Shown here: piece after piece, positions 22,917-33,300 of the stretch
Layout of the letters: each line of letters begins with the position of its first letter
Position numbering within the stretch: the stretch's first letter is position 1
Source of the DNA: Alopecurus myosuroides
Lineage: Eukaryota > Streptophyta > Magnoliopsida > Poales > Poaceae
Assembly (NCBI GenBank): GCA_028641055.1
Contig: CM054058.1
Location: 502,403,919-502,467,918, forward strand
Length of the DNA: 64,000 nucleotides
Reading direction: 5' to 3'
The notes under the pieces: model-generated
What the model was told of the DNA's origin: nothing
Database searches by the model: none
Seen by the model: the letters and a program-made list of their open reading frames with translations, nothing else
Program-made: the position numbers and the translations under genes

Positions 22917-23789
22917 TAGAGTCTAAAGCTGTAGTTAGTGCATCAAACTACTACCCATCGTATATAATAAACTTGGTGAGTAACACTCGTTACTCATTAA
23001 TTCTATTTTGACCCGTGCTTAGAGTTGAAGCCATTAAGGGAGATGCCAGGTAGCTATCACGTTGATAAGAAGGTATTCAACGTGAAACTAAAGCTATCTG
23101 ATGAAGTTAGGAGGAGTCATATGCTACTTAGTCGATGAAGCAACGTCGTCAACAATGGCGGTGAAGGAGAAGTTAGCAAGTTGAAAGAGGAGTCCATTCC
23201 TGGACATAGATATTAAAAAACAATAGACTGAAGCTGTGAGCATAGCCCTAGTGGATTAGGTCTAGATTTAGGGTTATTCTCCCGCTTAGAGTTACGATTT
23301 GCATCTTTTGATGTTTTTTTTGCATGAGATCTTCTTTGATACAACAAAAAGGATTCTCGAGATTTTTTAATGAATATATTTATATTATATAATTTTCTTG
23401 GACTTGCTATATTTCTGTTGTACCACTCCGAGGGATGTAATATTCAGGATAAGTCTTTCTGTGAGTATTATGTCAACGACTTGTGCACTACACATGTAGT
23501 TGTGTGCTGGGTCACCGTAGAGGATATCAATAACCATTGTGAAAAATGTAGCATCCGTGAGAAATATTACGCGGACCATCCTCCACACGAAAAACCATGA
23601 GAGAAATTCCAAACTCAAATAATCGAAGAAAGATCGAATGACCATACATATAAAAATTTAAGCTGCCAACACAATCATTGATGTCCGGAAGGATATACCG
23701 TTGCATAATAAGGTGCCAAAGAGCACTTTTATATGATATCGTGTCCATCTACATTCTGGCCAAAAGGATGACGGGTACCAGAATCCTAA
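22917..23789. other. Unannotated AT-rich interval
   Basis: No gene, terminal repeat or known element boundary was recognised. Open frames on both strands around 23370-23750 are under 90 codons and lack known motifs. Confidence 0.5.
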
Positions 23790-23809
23790 GAGCATCTCCA
23801 GCCGTCCCC
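23790..23809 (+). mobile_element. Harbinger-like left terminus interrupted by CACTA
   Basis: GAGCATCTCCAGCCGTCCCC follows TAA at 23787-23789. This is the same terminus as in the other Harbinger-like elements. The CACTA terminus begins at 23810, so the CACTA appears to have inserted about 20 bp inside a Harbinger element. Confidence 0.6.
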
Positions 23810-24062
23810 CACTAGTGGAAAACGGGGCTTTTGCTCACTGGCGAGCACCTCTTTCGCCCCGGTTCGGCCACCAACCGGTGCAAAAGACTGCAGAGGTGGG
23901 GCCGGGGCGAGCAGAGCGCGTGGTAGGGGGGGTTCATTTGCCCCGGTTGGAGCCACAAACCGGGGCTAAAGGCCCTCAATGAGCAGGGCGCGTGCGGGCG
24001 CGTTGTGGGAGGGGGGTCTTTTGCCCCGGTTTGTGGCTCCAACCGGGGCAAATGAGCCCCAC
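23810..24062 (+). mobile_element. Left end of a CACTA element with CCCCGGTT hairpins
   Basis: The terminus CACTAGTGGAAAACGGGGC starts with the diagnostic CACTA. Subterminal inverted motifs follow: TTTGCCCCGGTT against AACCGGGGCAAA or AACCGGGGCTAAA at about 23937-24048. The same motif occurs at 27297-27457. No matching right terminus was found in the window. Confidence 0.75.
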
Positions 24063-24490
24063 CTAGATGAAAAGTTGTTTCTTTATTTCTATATTGCTCT
24101 TGCGTTAATAATTTCAATTTCATTAAGAAAAACTAACCAAATAGATGGAAAATGAAAATTAATAGAATTCTTTTTTTAAAATCCATATTTTTTCTATTTT
24201 TTACAAACAGTTCCATGCCAGCGTTCTCCACTCCTCATGCCACTCACTTTTTGGTGTGGTGTGCTCACTTGTTTTTTCCTCATATGCAGAAGAGGTGTTC
24301 AATGAAATACCCAAGAGCATAATGCCATCTGAGCTCGCAGAAAACAAACATGTAATATTGTTAGACTATTGTGTAATAATGTATCAAACCTGTATTGTTC
24401 ATGTACTTGGATTTAGTCCACCTCTGTTTTCCACATGTTTTGTATCAACATCACTGTCGGGCGTGTGAACTGGAGGACCTGTAGATATAT
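24063..24490. other. Interval without recognisable gene inside the CACTA complex
   Basis: AT-rich DNA with short frames only. Nothing beyond its location between the CACTA end and a tandem repeat can be said. Confidence 0.4.
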
Positions 24491-24968
24491 AGAACAAAAC
24501 AAACGGTGTCGCCATCATACAGCCCGACCGTGGCTCATGAGTGCATATATGCATATCAAAATCACGGTCGGACGTATGATGGCGAATCCGGATGATTTGT
24601 AGTCGGTCGATGAACTACATGATGTATCAAACCTTTTGTCATACCTTAAATGGAGGATGTAGAACAAAACAATCGGTGTCGCCATTATACAGCTCGACCG
24701 TGGCTCATGAGTGCATATATGCATATCAAAAGCACGGTCGGACGTATGATGGCGAATCTGGATGATTTGTAGTCGGTCGATGAACTGCATGATGTATCAA
24801 ACCTTTTGTCAAAACTTAAATGGGGGATATAGAACAAAACAATCGGTATCGCCAGCGTACAACCCTACTGTGGCTCCTGAGTGCATATATGCATATCAAA
24901 TGCACGGTAGGATGTATGTTGGAAAATCCGAAAGATTTGTACTCGGTGGATGAACTGAATGATGTATG
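24491..24968 (+). repeat. Three tandem copies of a 170-bp unit
   Basis: The anchor AGAACAAAACAA.CGGT starts at 24491, 24661 and 24831, so the period is exactly 170 bp twice. Each unit contains GTGCATATATGCATATCAAA and CGGTCGGACGTATGATGG-like phrases. The third copy diverges and fades out after about 24968. Confidence 0.85.
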
Positions 24969-25035
24969 AAGGGACTCCGAGAGGTGGGCTATATATAGGG
25001 TCCTCTAGCTCACAAAGTGTTGTGCTAGGGTTTCG

Positions 25036-25232
25036 ATCCAACGGCTAACAAGCGCTCGAAAGAAACACACCGTACCCCTGATCTAACGACTCACAAGAGC
25101 TCGAAGGAAACACACCCCTGATCCAACGACTTACAAGCGCTTGAAAGAAACACAAGATCAGTGTAATTCTTTGTGATTGGTCCCAACGAAACCGTAACCC
25201 TTTAGTCCCGGTTGGTAAAACGGGCCGGGACT
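25036..25232 (+). promoter_or_regulatory. Short tandem phrases and CACTA-type hairpin ahead of the 181-aa ORF
   Basis: Three copies of a GATC(C/T)AACG...ACAAG.GCT.GAA.GAAACACA phrase lie at about 25036, 25079 and 25118. A TAGTCCCGGTT...GGGACTAAA hairpin follows at 25202-25232. A TATA-like tctatatatatatg lies at about 25250-25265, 50-70 bp before the ATG at 25318. A CACTA subterminal region appears to provide the promoter. Confidence 0.45.
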
Positions 25233-25317
25233 AAAGGGATCTGTTTCTTCTCTCTATATATATGTATGCATGTATTGCCACCATTGGCATAAACACATAT
25301 AAACTCACCACTCTCCC

Positions 25318-25863
25318 ATGGCTTCTACCGTACCCACTCTAACCTTCCTGCAGGCGGAGGCACTTTCCACCTCGAACTACCCCTGCTCGCCCGGCTACAG
25401 CGTCCCCGCCAGTTGGATGCTGAGCGTCGGAGGAGTGTCGGTCCCTCGTGTTCCTCAAGGTGTGGCGCGTCGGACGGCCATCACGAACCACTACTACCAC
25501 GAGCTCACGCCGGAGCAGCGGAGGAATCCCAGTTGGAATCCCGACTACCTCCCTACTTGGGAAGCCTTCTTCATTAATCGACGTGAGAGTGCGCTCGCCA
25601 AGTATGAGGAGAATGGCCCGCCTCCTTCGAACTTCAACGAGGCCGGTCGTAAGCTGCGGTGGGGCGGCGAACGGACTCTTCAGAGCGTCATGAACTACAT
25701 CAGGGCCGGGGATAACCCCCTTCTGCGCTACCCTCACGCCCAGTCCTGGGGTCGTGATCCTTCGAGGGAGTCCAGAACACCGTCCGACGATAGTGACGAT
25801 GATGGTAGAGACTACGACGACTACGAGTCGAAGTACTATAGGCCTAGGCAGGAGTATGACTAG
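25318..25863 (+). CDS. Intact 181-aa transposon passenger protein, function unknown
   Basis: A clean ORF runs from a CCCATGG start context to TAG at 25861-25863. The protein has FLQAEALSTSNYPCSPGYSV, ASWMLSVGGVSVPRVPQG, ITNHYYHELTPEQRRNPSW and AFFINRRESALAKYEENG, then an acidic, Tyr-rich tail. It has no signal peptide, membrane segment or motif I can name. I recall similar proteins recurring in wheat-group genomes within CACTA-like elements, but have not verified this. It lies between hairpin-type repeats and the AP2-like gene, which reads toward it. A conserved passenger ORF rather than a host gene is the best reading. Confidence 0.6.
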   Translation: MASTVPTLTFLQAEALSTSNYPCSPGYSVPASWMLSVGGVSVPRVPQGVARRTAITNHYYHELTPEQRRNPSWNPDYLPTWEAFFINRRESALAKYEENGPPPSNFNEAGRKLRWGGERTLQSVMNYIRAGDNPLLRYPHAQSWGRDPSRESRTPSDDSDDDGRDYDDYESKYYRPRQEYD

Positions 25864-26169
25864 CAGATCAGATCCACTCTTGCCATTATGTACAACCTTG
25901 TTTATTTAGATCTCTATGCTCTCCGTTTAGGTTTAGATCCACTCTTGCCATTATGTACTACCTTGTTTTATCTATACAAATGTACCGGCCTCCTCCCTAA
26001 TTAATGTTAGCTCTTGTGAGTCGTTGGATAAGGAGTGTGTTTTCTAGCGTCTGAATCCCACCAATCAAGAAAAATCACACGGAAAACAGAAAACAGAAAA
26101 CAGACGCGCTAGCGCGCTGCAGTTCGCCGGAACACAAATTCTTTTATTAAAACAGAAAACAGACGAACA

Positions 26170-26775
26170 CTACTCCTCGTCGTCATCGTCGGGGACCTCC
26201 TCCTAGTCGTCGTCGTCGAAGGTGCATGATGGTATGTCCGAGATAGGCCCCCACCTCGGATCATCGGAGGCCCAGACTTCGCCGGCGTGGTCGGCCCGGC
26301 AGAGCTCTTGCAGGGCCTTCGTCCTCGCCTCCCGAGCGGCATCTAACGCGAGGTGGCGTTCGAGGCGGCGCTCCGCCCGCTCAGCTATGCGGGTCTGCCA
26401 AAGCTCCTCGTCGGCGCTCTCCTCCCCCGGACTGTTCCGGTAATACTCGCGGACGACGCGGTCGTCCCTGGTGTCGACTAGGCCCTAAAACGCGCGGTGG
26501 CGGAGGTGGCGGTGGTCGGCGGCAGTGACGATCTGCGGCGTCGGCGCCCTGGACTCCGCTTCCCAGAGGGTGTGGCAGTCGTTGAAGTTCATCAGTAACC
26601 GTGGGCGGTTGAGGCGCCAGGCCGCCGCGTCCCAGGCACGGGCAGCCTCCGCCGCCGTCGCGAAGGAGCCAATGGGGATGCGGTCGTCCCCGTAGCAGAT
26701 ATACGCGGTGAACATTCCGTTCTGCCATGCTCGGACACCGCGGATTCCGGTGGTGTTCTTCCTCCTCGGGGGCAT
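26170..26775 (-). pseudogene. AP2/ERF-domain-like transposon passenger gene with one internal stop
   Basis: ATG at 26775 gives MPPRRKNTTGIRGVRAWQNG, FTAYICYGDDRIPIGSF, TAAEAARAWDAAAWRLN and LMNFNDCHTL. This spans the AP2/ERF DNA-binding fold: the GVR start, the I.LG.F-type strand (here IPIGSF) and the A.AWDAAAW helix. Several core strand residues differ from plant ERFs (W..R.wlG is missing). A TAG at 26485-26487 interrupts after HLRHRAF, yet the frame stays open beyond it through GLVDTRDDRVVREYY, ARTKALQELC and a DDDD tail to TAG at 26203, then 26170. One nonsense change therefore separates it from an ORF of about 190 residues. An alternative start at 26796 exists. Confidence 0.65.
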
Positions 26776-26999
26776 GGTGGCGGCGCGACGGTGCATGGAA
26801 AGGAGAAGACGCTCGAGGCGCCAGTTTATACCGCATGCTCGTGACCACGCGACACAACTCCCACGCCACGCGTCACAACTCCCGCACCACGCGTCCGTGC
26901 GGCAGACTCCCGCGCCACGTGGCACAACTCCCGCGCCTGACTTTTTATAGTTATAATAATTATTTTTCAAATCAGAAAATGTATTTGAAATGTTTGAGC

Positions 27000-27296
27000 A
27001 CTTTTAAACACTTTTTCATATAGAAAGGTTCTTCAAATTCAAAACCATTCATAAACTAGGTTTTTAAAATTGTTTGAAATTTCAAAAATTGTTACTAGTT
27101 TAAATAGTTGGAATAATTAATTTTTTAAACAGAAAATGTGTTTGAAATCTTTGTCCAATTTTAAACACATTTCATATTGAAAGTTTCTCCTAATTCGAAA
27201 TCATTCGAAATGTATTTGAAAAAGCATTTTGAAAATGTATTTAAACGGGGCAGGGGAAAAAATCGGCGGCATGACACAAAAAAAATGAAAATTTGG
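27000..27296. other. AT-rich spacer without gene
   Basis: Repeated TTTGAAAT, TTTTTAAA and TCAAATTC words occur; no coding sequence or boundary was recognised. Confidence 0.4.
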
Positions 27297-27457
27297 ACCT
27301 TTTGCCCCGGTCGTGTTACCAACCGGGGCAAAAGGGGGGGAGGTGGGCGGGCAAGCGAGGGCCCACCTCCCCCCTTTTGCCCCAGTTGGTAACACGAACC
27401 GGGGCAAAAGAACCCCTTTTGCCCCGATTGGTGTTACCAACCGGGGCAAAAGGCCTC
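27297..27457. repeat. CACTA subterminal hairpins, TTTTGCCCCGGTT family
   Basis: At least four arms alternate: CTTTTGCCCCGGT..., ACCGGGGCAAAAGG, TTTTGCCCC.GTTGGT and AACCGGGGCAAAAG. They match the motifs near the CACTA terminus at 23810. They precede a TATA-like CTATATAACC at about 27461, as in the 5' region of CACTA genes. Confidence 0.7.
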
Positions 27458-27460
27458 CAC

Positions 27461-28289
27461 CTATATAACCCCTGGGCGGTTGCTCCGCCCGGGGCAAACC
27501 CTCAGACGACGCAAAAACGCCTAAGTCCCGCGACGCAGAAATCCCCACGACGCCGTCAGGCTGCCGGATTTTCGCGCCGCCGGGGAGAGATCCACCGCCC
27601 CGCGCCGTTGCCCTCGCCCCCAAACCCGCGCCACCGCGCCTTTCCCCTCGCCCCCGAGCCCACGCCTTAGCTCGCCGTCGGGATCCTCGTCGTTGTCCTC
27701 GTCGCCGTTCCCCTCGCCGTTCGACTCGCCTCCGCTCCCTCGAGGTACTGCTCGCCGTACTGCTCACCGCCGTTTACTCTAATTATTTTTTATTTTAGTT
27801 ATTAGGACATTTGTGTTAATTAACATTAGGTATTAGGACATTTTTAGTGTTAACATGTTTAGCTATTAGGGCATTTTAGTGTTAACATTAGGTATTAGGA
27901 TATTTTTAGTCTTAACATATTTAGCTATTAGGGCATTAGTGTTAACATTTTTCTTAAGCACTATTTTTTTAGCTATTAGGGCATTAGCTATAAGTACCAT
28001 TTTAGTACATTAGCATTTTAGTACCATTAGCTATTTTAGATAGTATTTTTTTAGGGAAATTAGCTATATATTAGGAAAATTAGCTATTAGGGAAATTAGC
28101 TATTAGCAGAAGTAGAACCAAAATGTAACCACTTTGTATAAATAGAAAAATAAACATATTTTGGCAGAAGTAGAACCTAAAAACATACTGCTAGTGAAGC
28201 TTCGATGGCGTCTAGAAGTCTTCGGAATTGGTCTAGAAATATTGTGTATATAAAATGGTCCTGTTAAGAGGTACTACAGGCGGTGGTGA
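27461..28289 (+). promoter_or_regulatory. CACTA gene 5' region: TATA, GC-rich leader, AT-rich intron-like DNA
   Basis: CTATATAACC lies 24 bp upstream of a C/G-rich leader (27485-27745). The leader ends near a GAGGTACTG donor-like site. AT-rich DNA follows with many repeats of TTAGCTATTAGGG- and GTGTTAACATT-type words (27780-28120), like a long intron. No coding content is claimed. Confidence 0.4.
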
Positions 28290-28575
28290 TCCGGGGAAAG
28301 GAACGAATGCGAGGGTTTCTGAACTTCTTTGGAACTAATAACGTCACATATGTAATATTATATGGTTGGTGAGATCCGAACGAAGTTGAACCCTTTGGTG
28401 CACATTCATAATGACGAAATTCCTCAGAAATCCCGTCCGGGGTTATGAAGAATGTTGCCGTTATGGATGTGCACAAAAGGGTCCAAATTTTTTCGGATCT
28501 CACTATATTACATATATGATTTTGTTTAGTTTCAAAGAAGTCCAGAAACCCTTCCTTCTCTCGGAAGATTATCTC
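28290..28575. repeat. Long imperfect foldback (inverted repeat) in a CACTA gene
   Basis: The left arm (about 28305-28415) and right arm (about 28440-28555) are reverse complements over roughly 110 bp. Paired phrases include AGGGTTTCTG.ACTTCTTTG, ATATGTAATAT, GTGAGATCCGAA and CCTTT.GTGCACAT. The loop centres near 28430. The right arm is continuous with the reading frame of the CACTA gene. Confidence 0.75.
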
Positions 28576-30340
28576 TTTCCATATAGAAGCCGAGAGAGAG
28601 GAAAGATAAAGAAGGATGCAGCGGTCGTAGAACGGATGGGTGTCTTGGAAGCCGTAGTGATGAAGTAGCAACTACAAATTAATGAGCTTACTGGCCGGCC
28701 CTCCCAGAAGCAAGACACTACATTCGACAAAACAGACCCATCTCAACGCCGTAGCAGCGTGGCTTCAATGGAGGTACCGGCTTCCGCTGCAGTTATGCTT
28801 GTTGATGCCCCTCCACAGACGGAAGCCGTGGATGCAATCAAGGAGAAGACAAGTTGTGCGCTATACGTGTCGGTCTTAAAAATATCCATCAAGGTGGCGG
28901 ACGGCTACACTTTACCTTGTGTGGAGGGAGCAACTTCGCATGGACGTCCGATTACACCTGGCTATGCTCGTGTCGGCGTTGATGATGTTCAGCCGGATTG
29001 GAGGATAATGCGGCTTGACATCCCCGGAGGTGACGGGGTAGAGACACTTGGAGAGGCCGTCAATTCCATCATTCAATGGAAAAGGAGTGGCATAGTGTTT
29101 CCCCCGAGCAGTCTGACGGCACAACCGCCACCTTCTCCTAGACGCGTTCCACCGCCAACACAAGCAGCTACTACTCTGAGACGCAGTCCACCGCCGCCAC
29201 CACCGCCACCTCCTCCGGGACGCAGTCCACCGCCGCCATCACCGCCACCTACTTCTCTGAGACACACCCCGGCTTGATCATCGCCAGCACACGTCGATGC
29301 CATGGACGTCAGCAGCCCGAGTCCGGCTCGATCTCCGATGCCTGAGCCGACTCCGCCGCCCACTAAGTCCTCTAAGCGGAAGGCTGCTGCCTCTAAGTCT
29401 TCCCCAAAGAAGAAACATCCTACGAAGAAGAAAGCCAAGAAGTTGCCAGAAGTGTTGACTTACCATATGAATGACAAAGAGACTGACGACTGGGTGACTG
29501 CGGACACGAAACATCAGATGGCTTCGTGGGGAAAGAGAACTTCAGAGCCGCCAAAGGAACCAATAGATCCAGCTGTAAAGAAGCACTTCAAGAATATGCT
29601 GGAGATGTGGTCCCAAGTTTAGATGAATCTTCCATCTGACTATGATCGCGGATTAACGATGAGTGTGGGAAGTCTCTCGTCGAACCTAATCAGCTCAACT
29701 CTTTGACAACATTGAAGCGCCAACTGCATACTTGGTATATCCAAACCGCAAAAGATGGGCTAGACAACGTAATGTTGAAAGTTAGAGAACAAGATTACTT
29801 CCGCGATGACTCGATATTTATTGATTTTGAAGATCTTTTTTTCTTCTATAATCTAGACGCCCTCGACAAATCGATCATCAACACCTATTGTCTGTAAGTA
29901 TCTACCTCAACTAGTTCGATCATTGCTTCTTATATATATTATCCTCACTGCACGATATATATTATGCAGGATGAAGATTCTGGAATGTAATTGAAACGGC
30001 GGCATTGGGTTCATTGACCCATATATCATCAATGATATCATTTTAAAACAATTTGCTGAAGAGTCGGAGGATAACATAGTTATGTTTTTGAGGAAACAAT
30101 TTCACTTTAGTGAAATACTTTTTCCTTACAGACAAAAGTGAGTGTTACTGTCTTATGCATATTCCTTCACATTTCTATTTTGCTAAGTCGGTGTTAAGTG
30201 TAATTGATGAGTTATGCATGAATATGTATATAATCGCGTGTGCAGTTTTCACTGGATTCTTTTCAACATTCGTGTGGGCCGCTTCACCGGCATCCACTTC
30301 TCTCTATGAAGTTTACACGCGCTTATAGGGTAAAACTTCC
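28411..30340 (+). pseudogene. CACTA second gene: DUF8039-like domain plus Ulp1-like protease remnant
   Basis: One frame runs from 28411 through a TAG (28666-28668), then QLQINELTGRPSQKQ, and a DUF8039-like block (TSCALYVSVL, HGRPITPGYARVGVDDVQP, GVETLGEAVNSIIQWKRSGIVF; about 28850-29100). A Pro-rich linker, a TGA (29275-29277) and a Lys-rich segment to a TAG at 29620 follow. Further on are FIDFEDLFFFYNLDALDKSI, a GT/AG intron (about 29897-29969), GGIGFIDPYIINDIILKQFAEESEDN and FSEILFPYR. A second intron ends at the AG at 30245. The last exon reads FHWILFNI, with the protease catalytic His, and then runs into the 355-bp array. The Asp and Cys of the triad are therefore missing. Grass CACTA elements commonly carry such a gene. 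Confidence 0.75.
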
Positions 30341-33300
30341 GTATCGGACGAAACATCGAGAATCTTCCGAAGAGTTGTGTTATACCTTGTTTTTTTGTGT
30401 TCCTATGGGCTATCCTAACACAGCCAAGCAACTATTTCCATATTGCTACCCCCTTTCGATGCTGTTACCGCGTGTATCCGTGTAAGTCCGGTATTTCTCC
30501 AGCGGGTCTAGGGTTTCACCGAAGGGGGGCTACAGAGCGTCTGGATCCCAACACAATATAGGGGGTGCCATACCATGTTAGTATATGTGTGTTGTGTGCT
30601 TTGGATGACAAAGATTGCACTCCGGGGTGTGGGCCGCTTCACCGGTATCCACTTCTCTCTATGGAGTTTACACGTGCTTATAGGGTGAAACTCCCGTATC
30701 GAACGAAACATCGGGAATCTTCCGAAGAGTTGTGTTATGCCTTGTTGTTTTGTGTTCCTATGGTATATCCTAACACAACCAAGCAACTAGTTCCACATTG
30801 CTACCCCCTTTCGACGTCGTTAAGGCGTGTATCCGTGTAAGTCTGGTATTTCTCCAGTGGGTCTAGGGTTTCACCGGACGGGGGCTCCGGAGAGTCTGGA
30901 TCCCAACACAAGCTAGGGGGTGCCATACCATCTAGTTACAGGTGTGTTGTGTTTTTTGGATGGCAAAGATTGCACTCTGGGGTGTGGGCCGCTTCACCGG
31001 CATCCACTTCTCTCTATGGAGTTTATACGCGCTTATAGGGTGAAACTCCCGTATCGGACGAAACATCGGGAATCTTCTGATGAGTTGTGTTCTACCAATG
31101 TGTTTTAGGTTTCTATGGAATACCCTAACACAATCAAGCAACTAGTTCCACATTGCTACATCCTTTCGACACCGTTACCGCGTGTGTCCGTGTAAGTCTG
31201 GCATTTCTCCAACGGGTCTAGGGTTTCACCAGAGGGGGGGGGGCTACGGAGCGTCTGGATCCCAACACAAGCTAGGGGGTGCCATAACATGTTAGTATAG
31301 GTGTGTTGTGTGATTTGAATGGCAAAGATTGCACTCCAGGGTGTGGGCCGCTTCACCGGCATCCACTTCTCTCTATGGAGTTTACACACGCTTATAGGGT
31401 GAAACTCCCATACCGGACGAAACATCGGGAATCTTCTGAAGAGTCGTGTTCTACCAATGTGTTTTGGGTTGATATGTACTACCCTAATACAACCAAGCAA
31501 CTAGTTCCACATTTCTACCCCATTTCAACGCCGTTATCGCGTGTTTCCGTATATGTCCCGTATTTCTCCAGCGGGTCTAGGGTTTCACCAGAGGAGGGCT
31601 ACGGAGCGTCTGGATCCCAACACAAGCTAGGGGGTGCCATACCATGTTAGTATAGGTGTGTTGTAGGATTTGGATGGCAAAGATTGCACTCCGGGGTGTG
31701 GCCCGCTTCACCGGCATCCACTTGTCTCTATGGAGTTTACACGCGCTTATAGGGTGAAACTCCCGTATCGGACGAAACATCGGGAATCTTCCAAAGAGTT
31801 GTGTTCTACCAATATATTTTGGGTTTCTATGGACAACCCTAACACAACCAAGCAACTAGTTCCACATTGCTACCCCCTTTCGACGCCATTACCGCGTGTA
31901 TCCGTGTAAGTCCGGTATTTCTCCAGCGGGTCTAGGGTTTCACCGGAGGGGGGCTACGGAGCGTCTGGATCCCAAAAAAAGCTAGGGGCTGACATAGGAT
32001 GTCAGTATAGTTTTTTTGTGGGCTTTGTATGGCAAATATTGCACTCCGGGGTGTGGTCCGCTTCACCGCTATCCACTTCTCTCTATGGAGTTTACACGCG
32101 CTTATAGGGTGAAACTCCCTTATCGGACGAAACATCGGGAATTTTCCGAAGATTTGTGTTATACCAATGTGTTTTGGATTGGTATGGACTAACCTAACAC
32201 AACCAAGCAACTAGTTCCACATTGCTACCCCCTTTTGACGCTGTTACCGCGTGTTTCCGTATAAGTCCGGTATTTCTCCAGCGGGTCTAGGGTTTCAAAG
32301 GAGGGGGGCTACAAAGCGTCTGGATCCCAACACAAGCTAGGGGGTGCCATACTATGCTAGTATAGGTGTTTTGTGGTATTTGGATGGAAAATATTGCCCT
32401 CTGTGGTGTGGGCCGCTTCACCTGAATCCACTTCTCTCTATGGAGTTTACACGCGCTTATAGGGTGAAACTCCCGAATTGGACGAAACATCGGGAATATT
32501 CCGAAGAGTTGGGTTCTACCTTGTTTTTTGTGTTCCTATGGGCTATCCTAACACAAACAAGCAACTAGTTACACATTGCTACCCCCTTCGATGCCGTTAC
32601 CGCGTGTATCTGTGTAAGTCCGGTATTTCTCCAGCGGGTCTACGGTTTCACCCGAAAGGGGCTACGGAGCGTCTGGACCCCAACACAAGCTAGGATTTCC
32701 CATACCATGTTAGTATAGGTGTGTCGTGGTCTTTGGATGTCAAAGATTGCACTCCGAGGTGTGGCCCGCTTCACCGCATCCACTTCTCTCTATGGAGTTT
32801 ACACACGCTTATAGGGTGAAACTCCCGTATCGGACGAAACATCTGGAATATTCCAAAGAGTTGTGTTCTACCAATGTTTTTTGGGTTGCTATGGACTAAC
32901 CTAACACAACCAAGCAACTAGTTCCACAATGCTACCCCCTTTCGACGCTGTTACCACATGTTTCCGTATAAGTCTGGTATTTCTCCAGCGGGTCTAGGGT
33001 TTCACCGGAGGGGGCTACAGAGCGTCTGGATCCCAACACAATCTAGGGCGTGCCATACCATGTTAGTATAGGTGTTTTGTGGGCTTTGGATGTCAAATAT
33101 TGCACTCCGGATGTGGGCCGTTTCACCCGCATCCACTTCTCTCTATGGAGTTTACACACGCTTATAGGGTGGAACTCCCGTATCGGACGAAACATCGGGA
33201 ATATTGTAAAGAGTTGTGTTCTACCTTGTGGTTTTGTGTTCCTATGGGCTATCCTAACACAACAAAGCAACTAGTTCCACATTGCTACCCCCTTTCGACG

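Noticed and set aside
28264..28671. Minus-strand 135-codon frame
   Set aside because: It is the antisense of the foldback arm; the plus frame continues into the CACTA gene.
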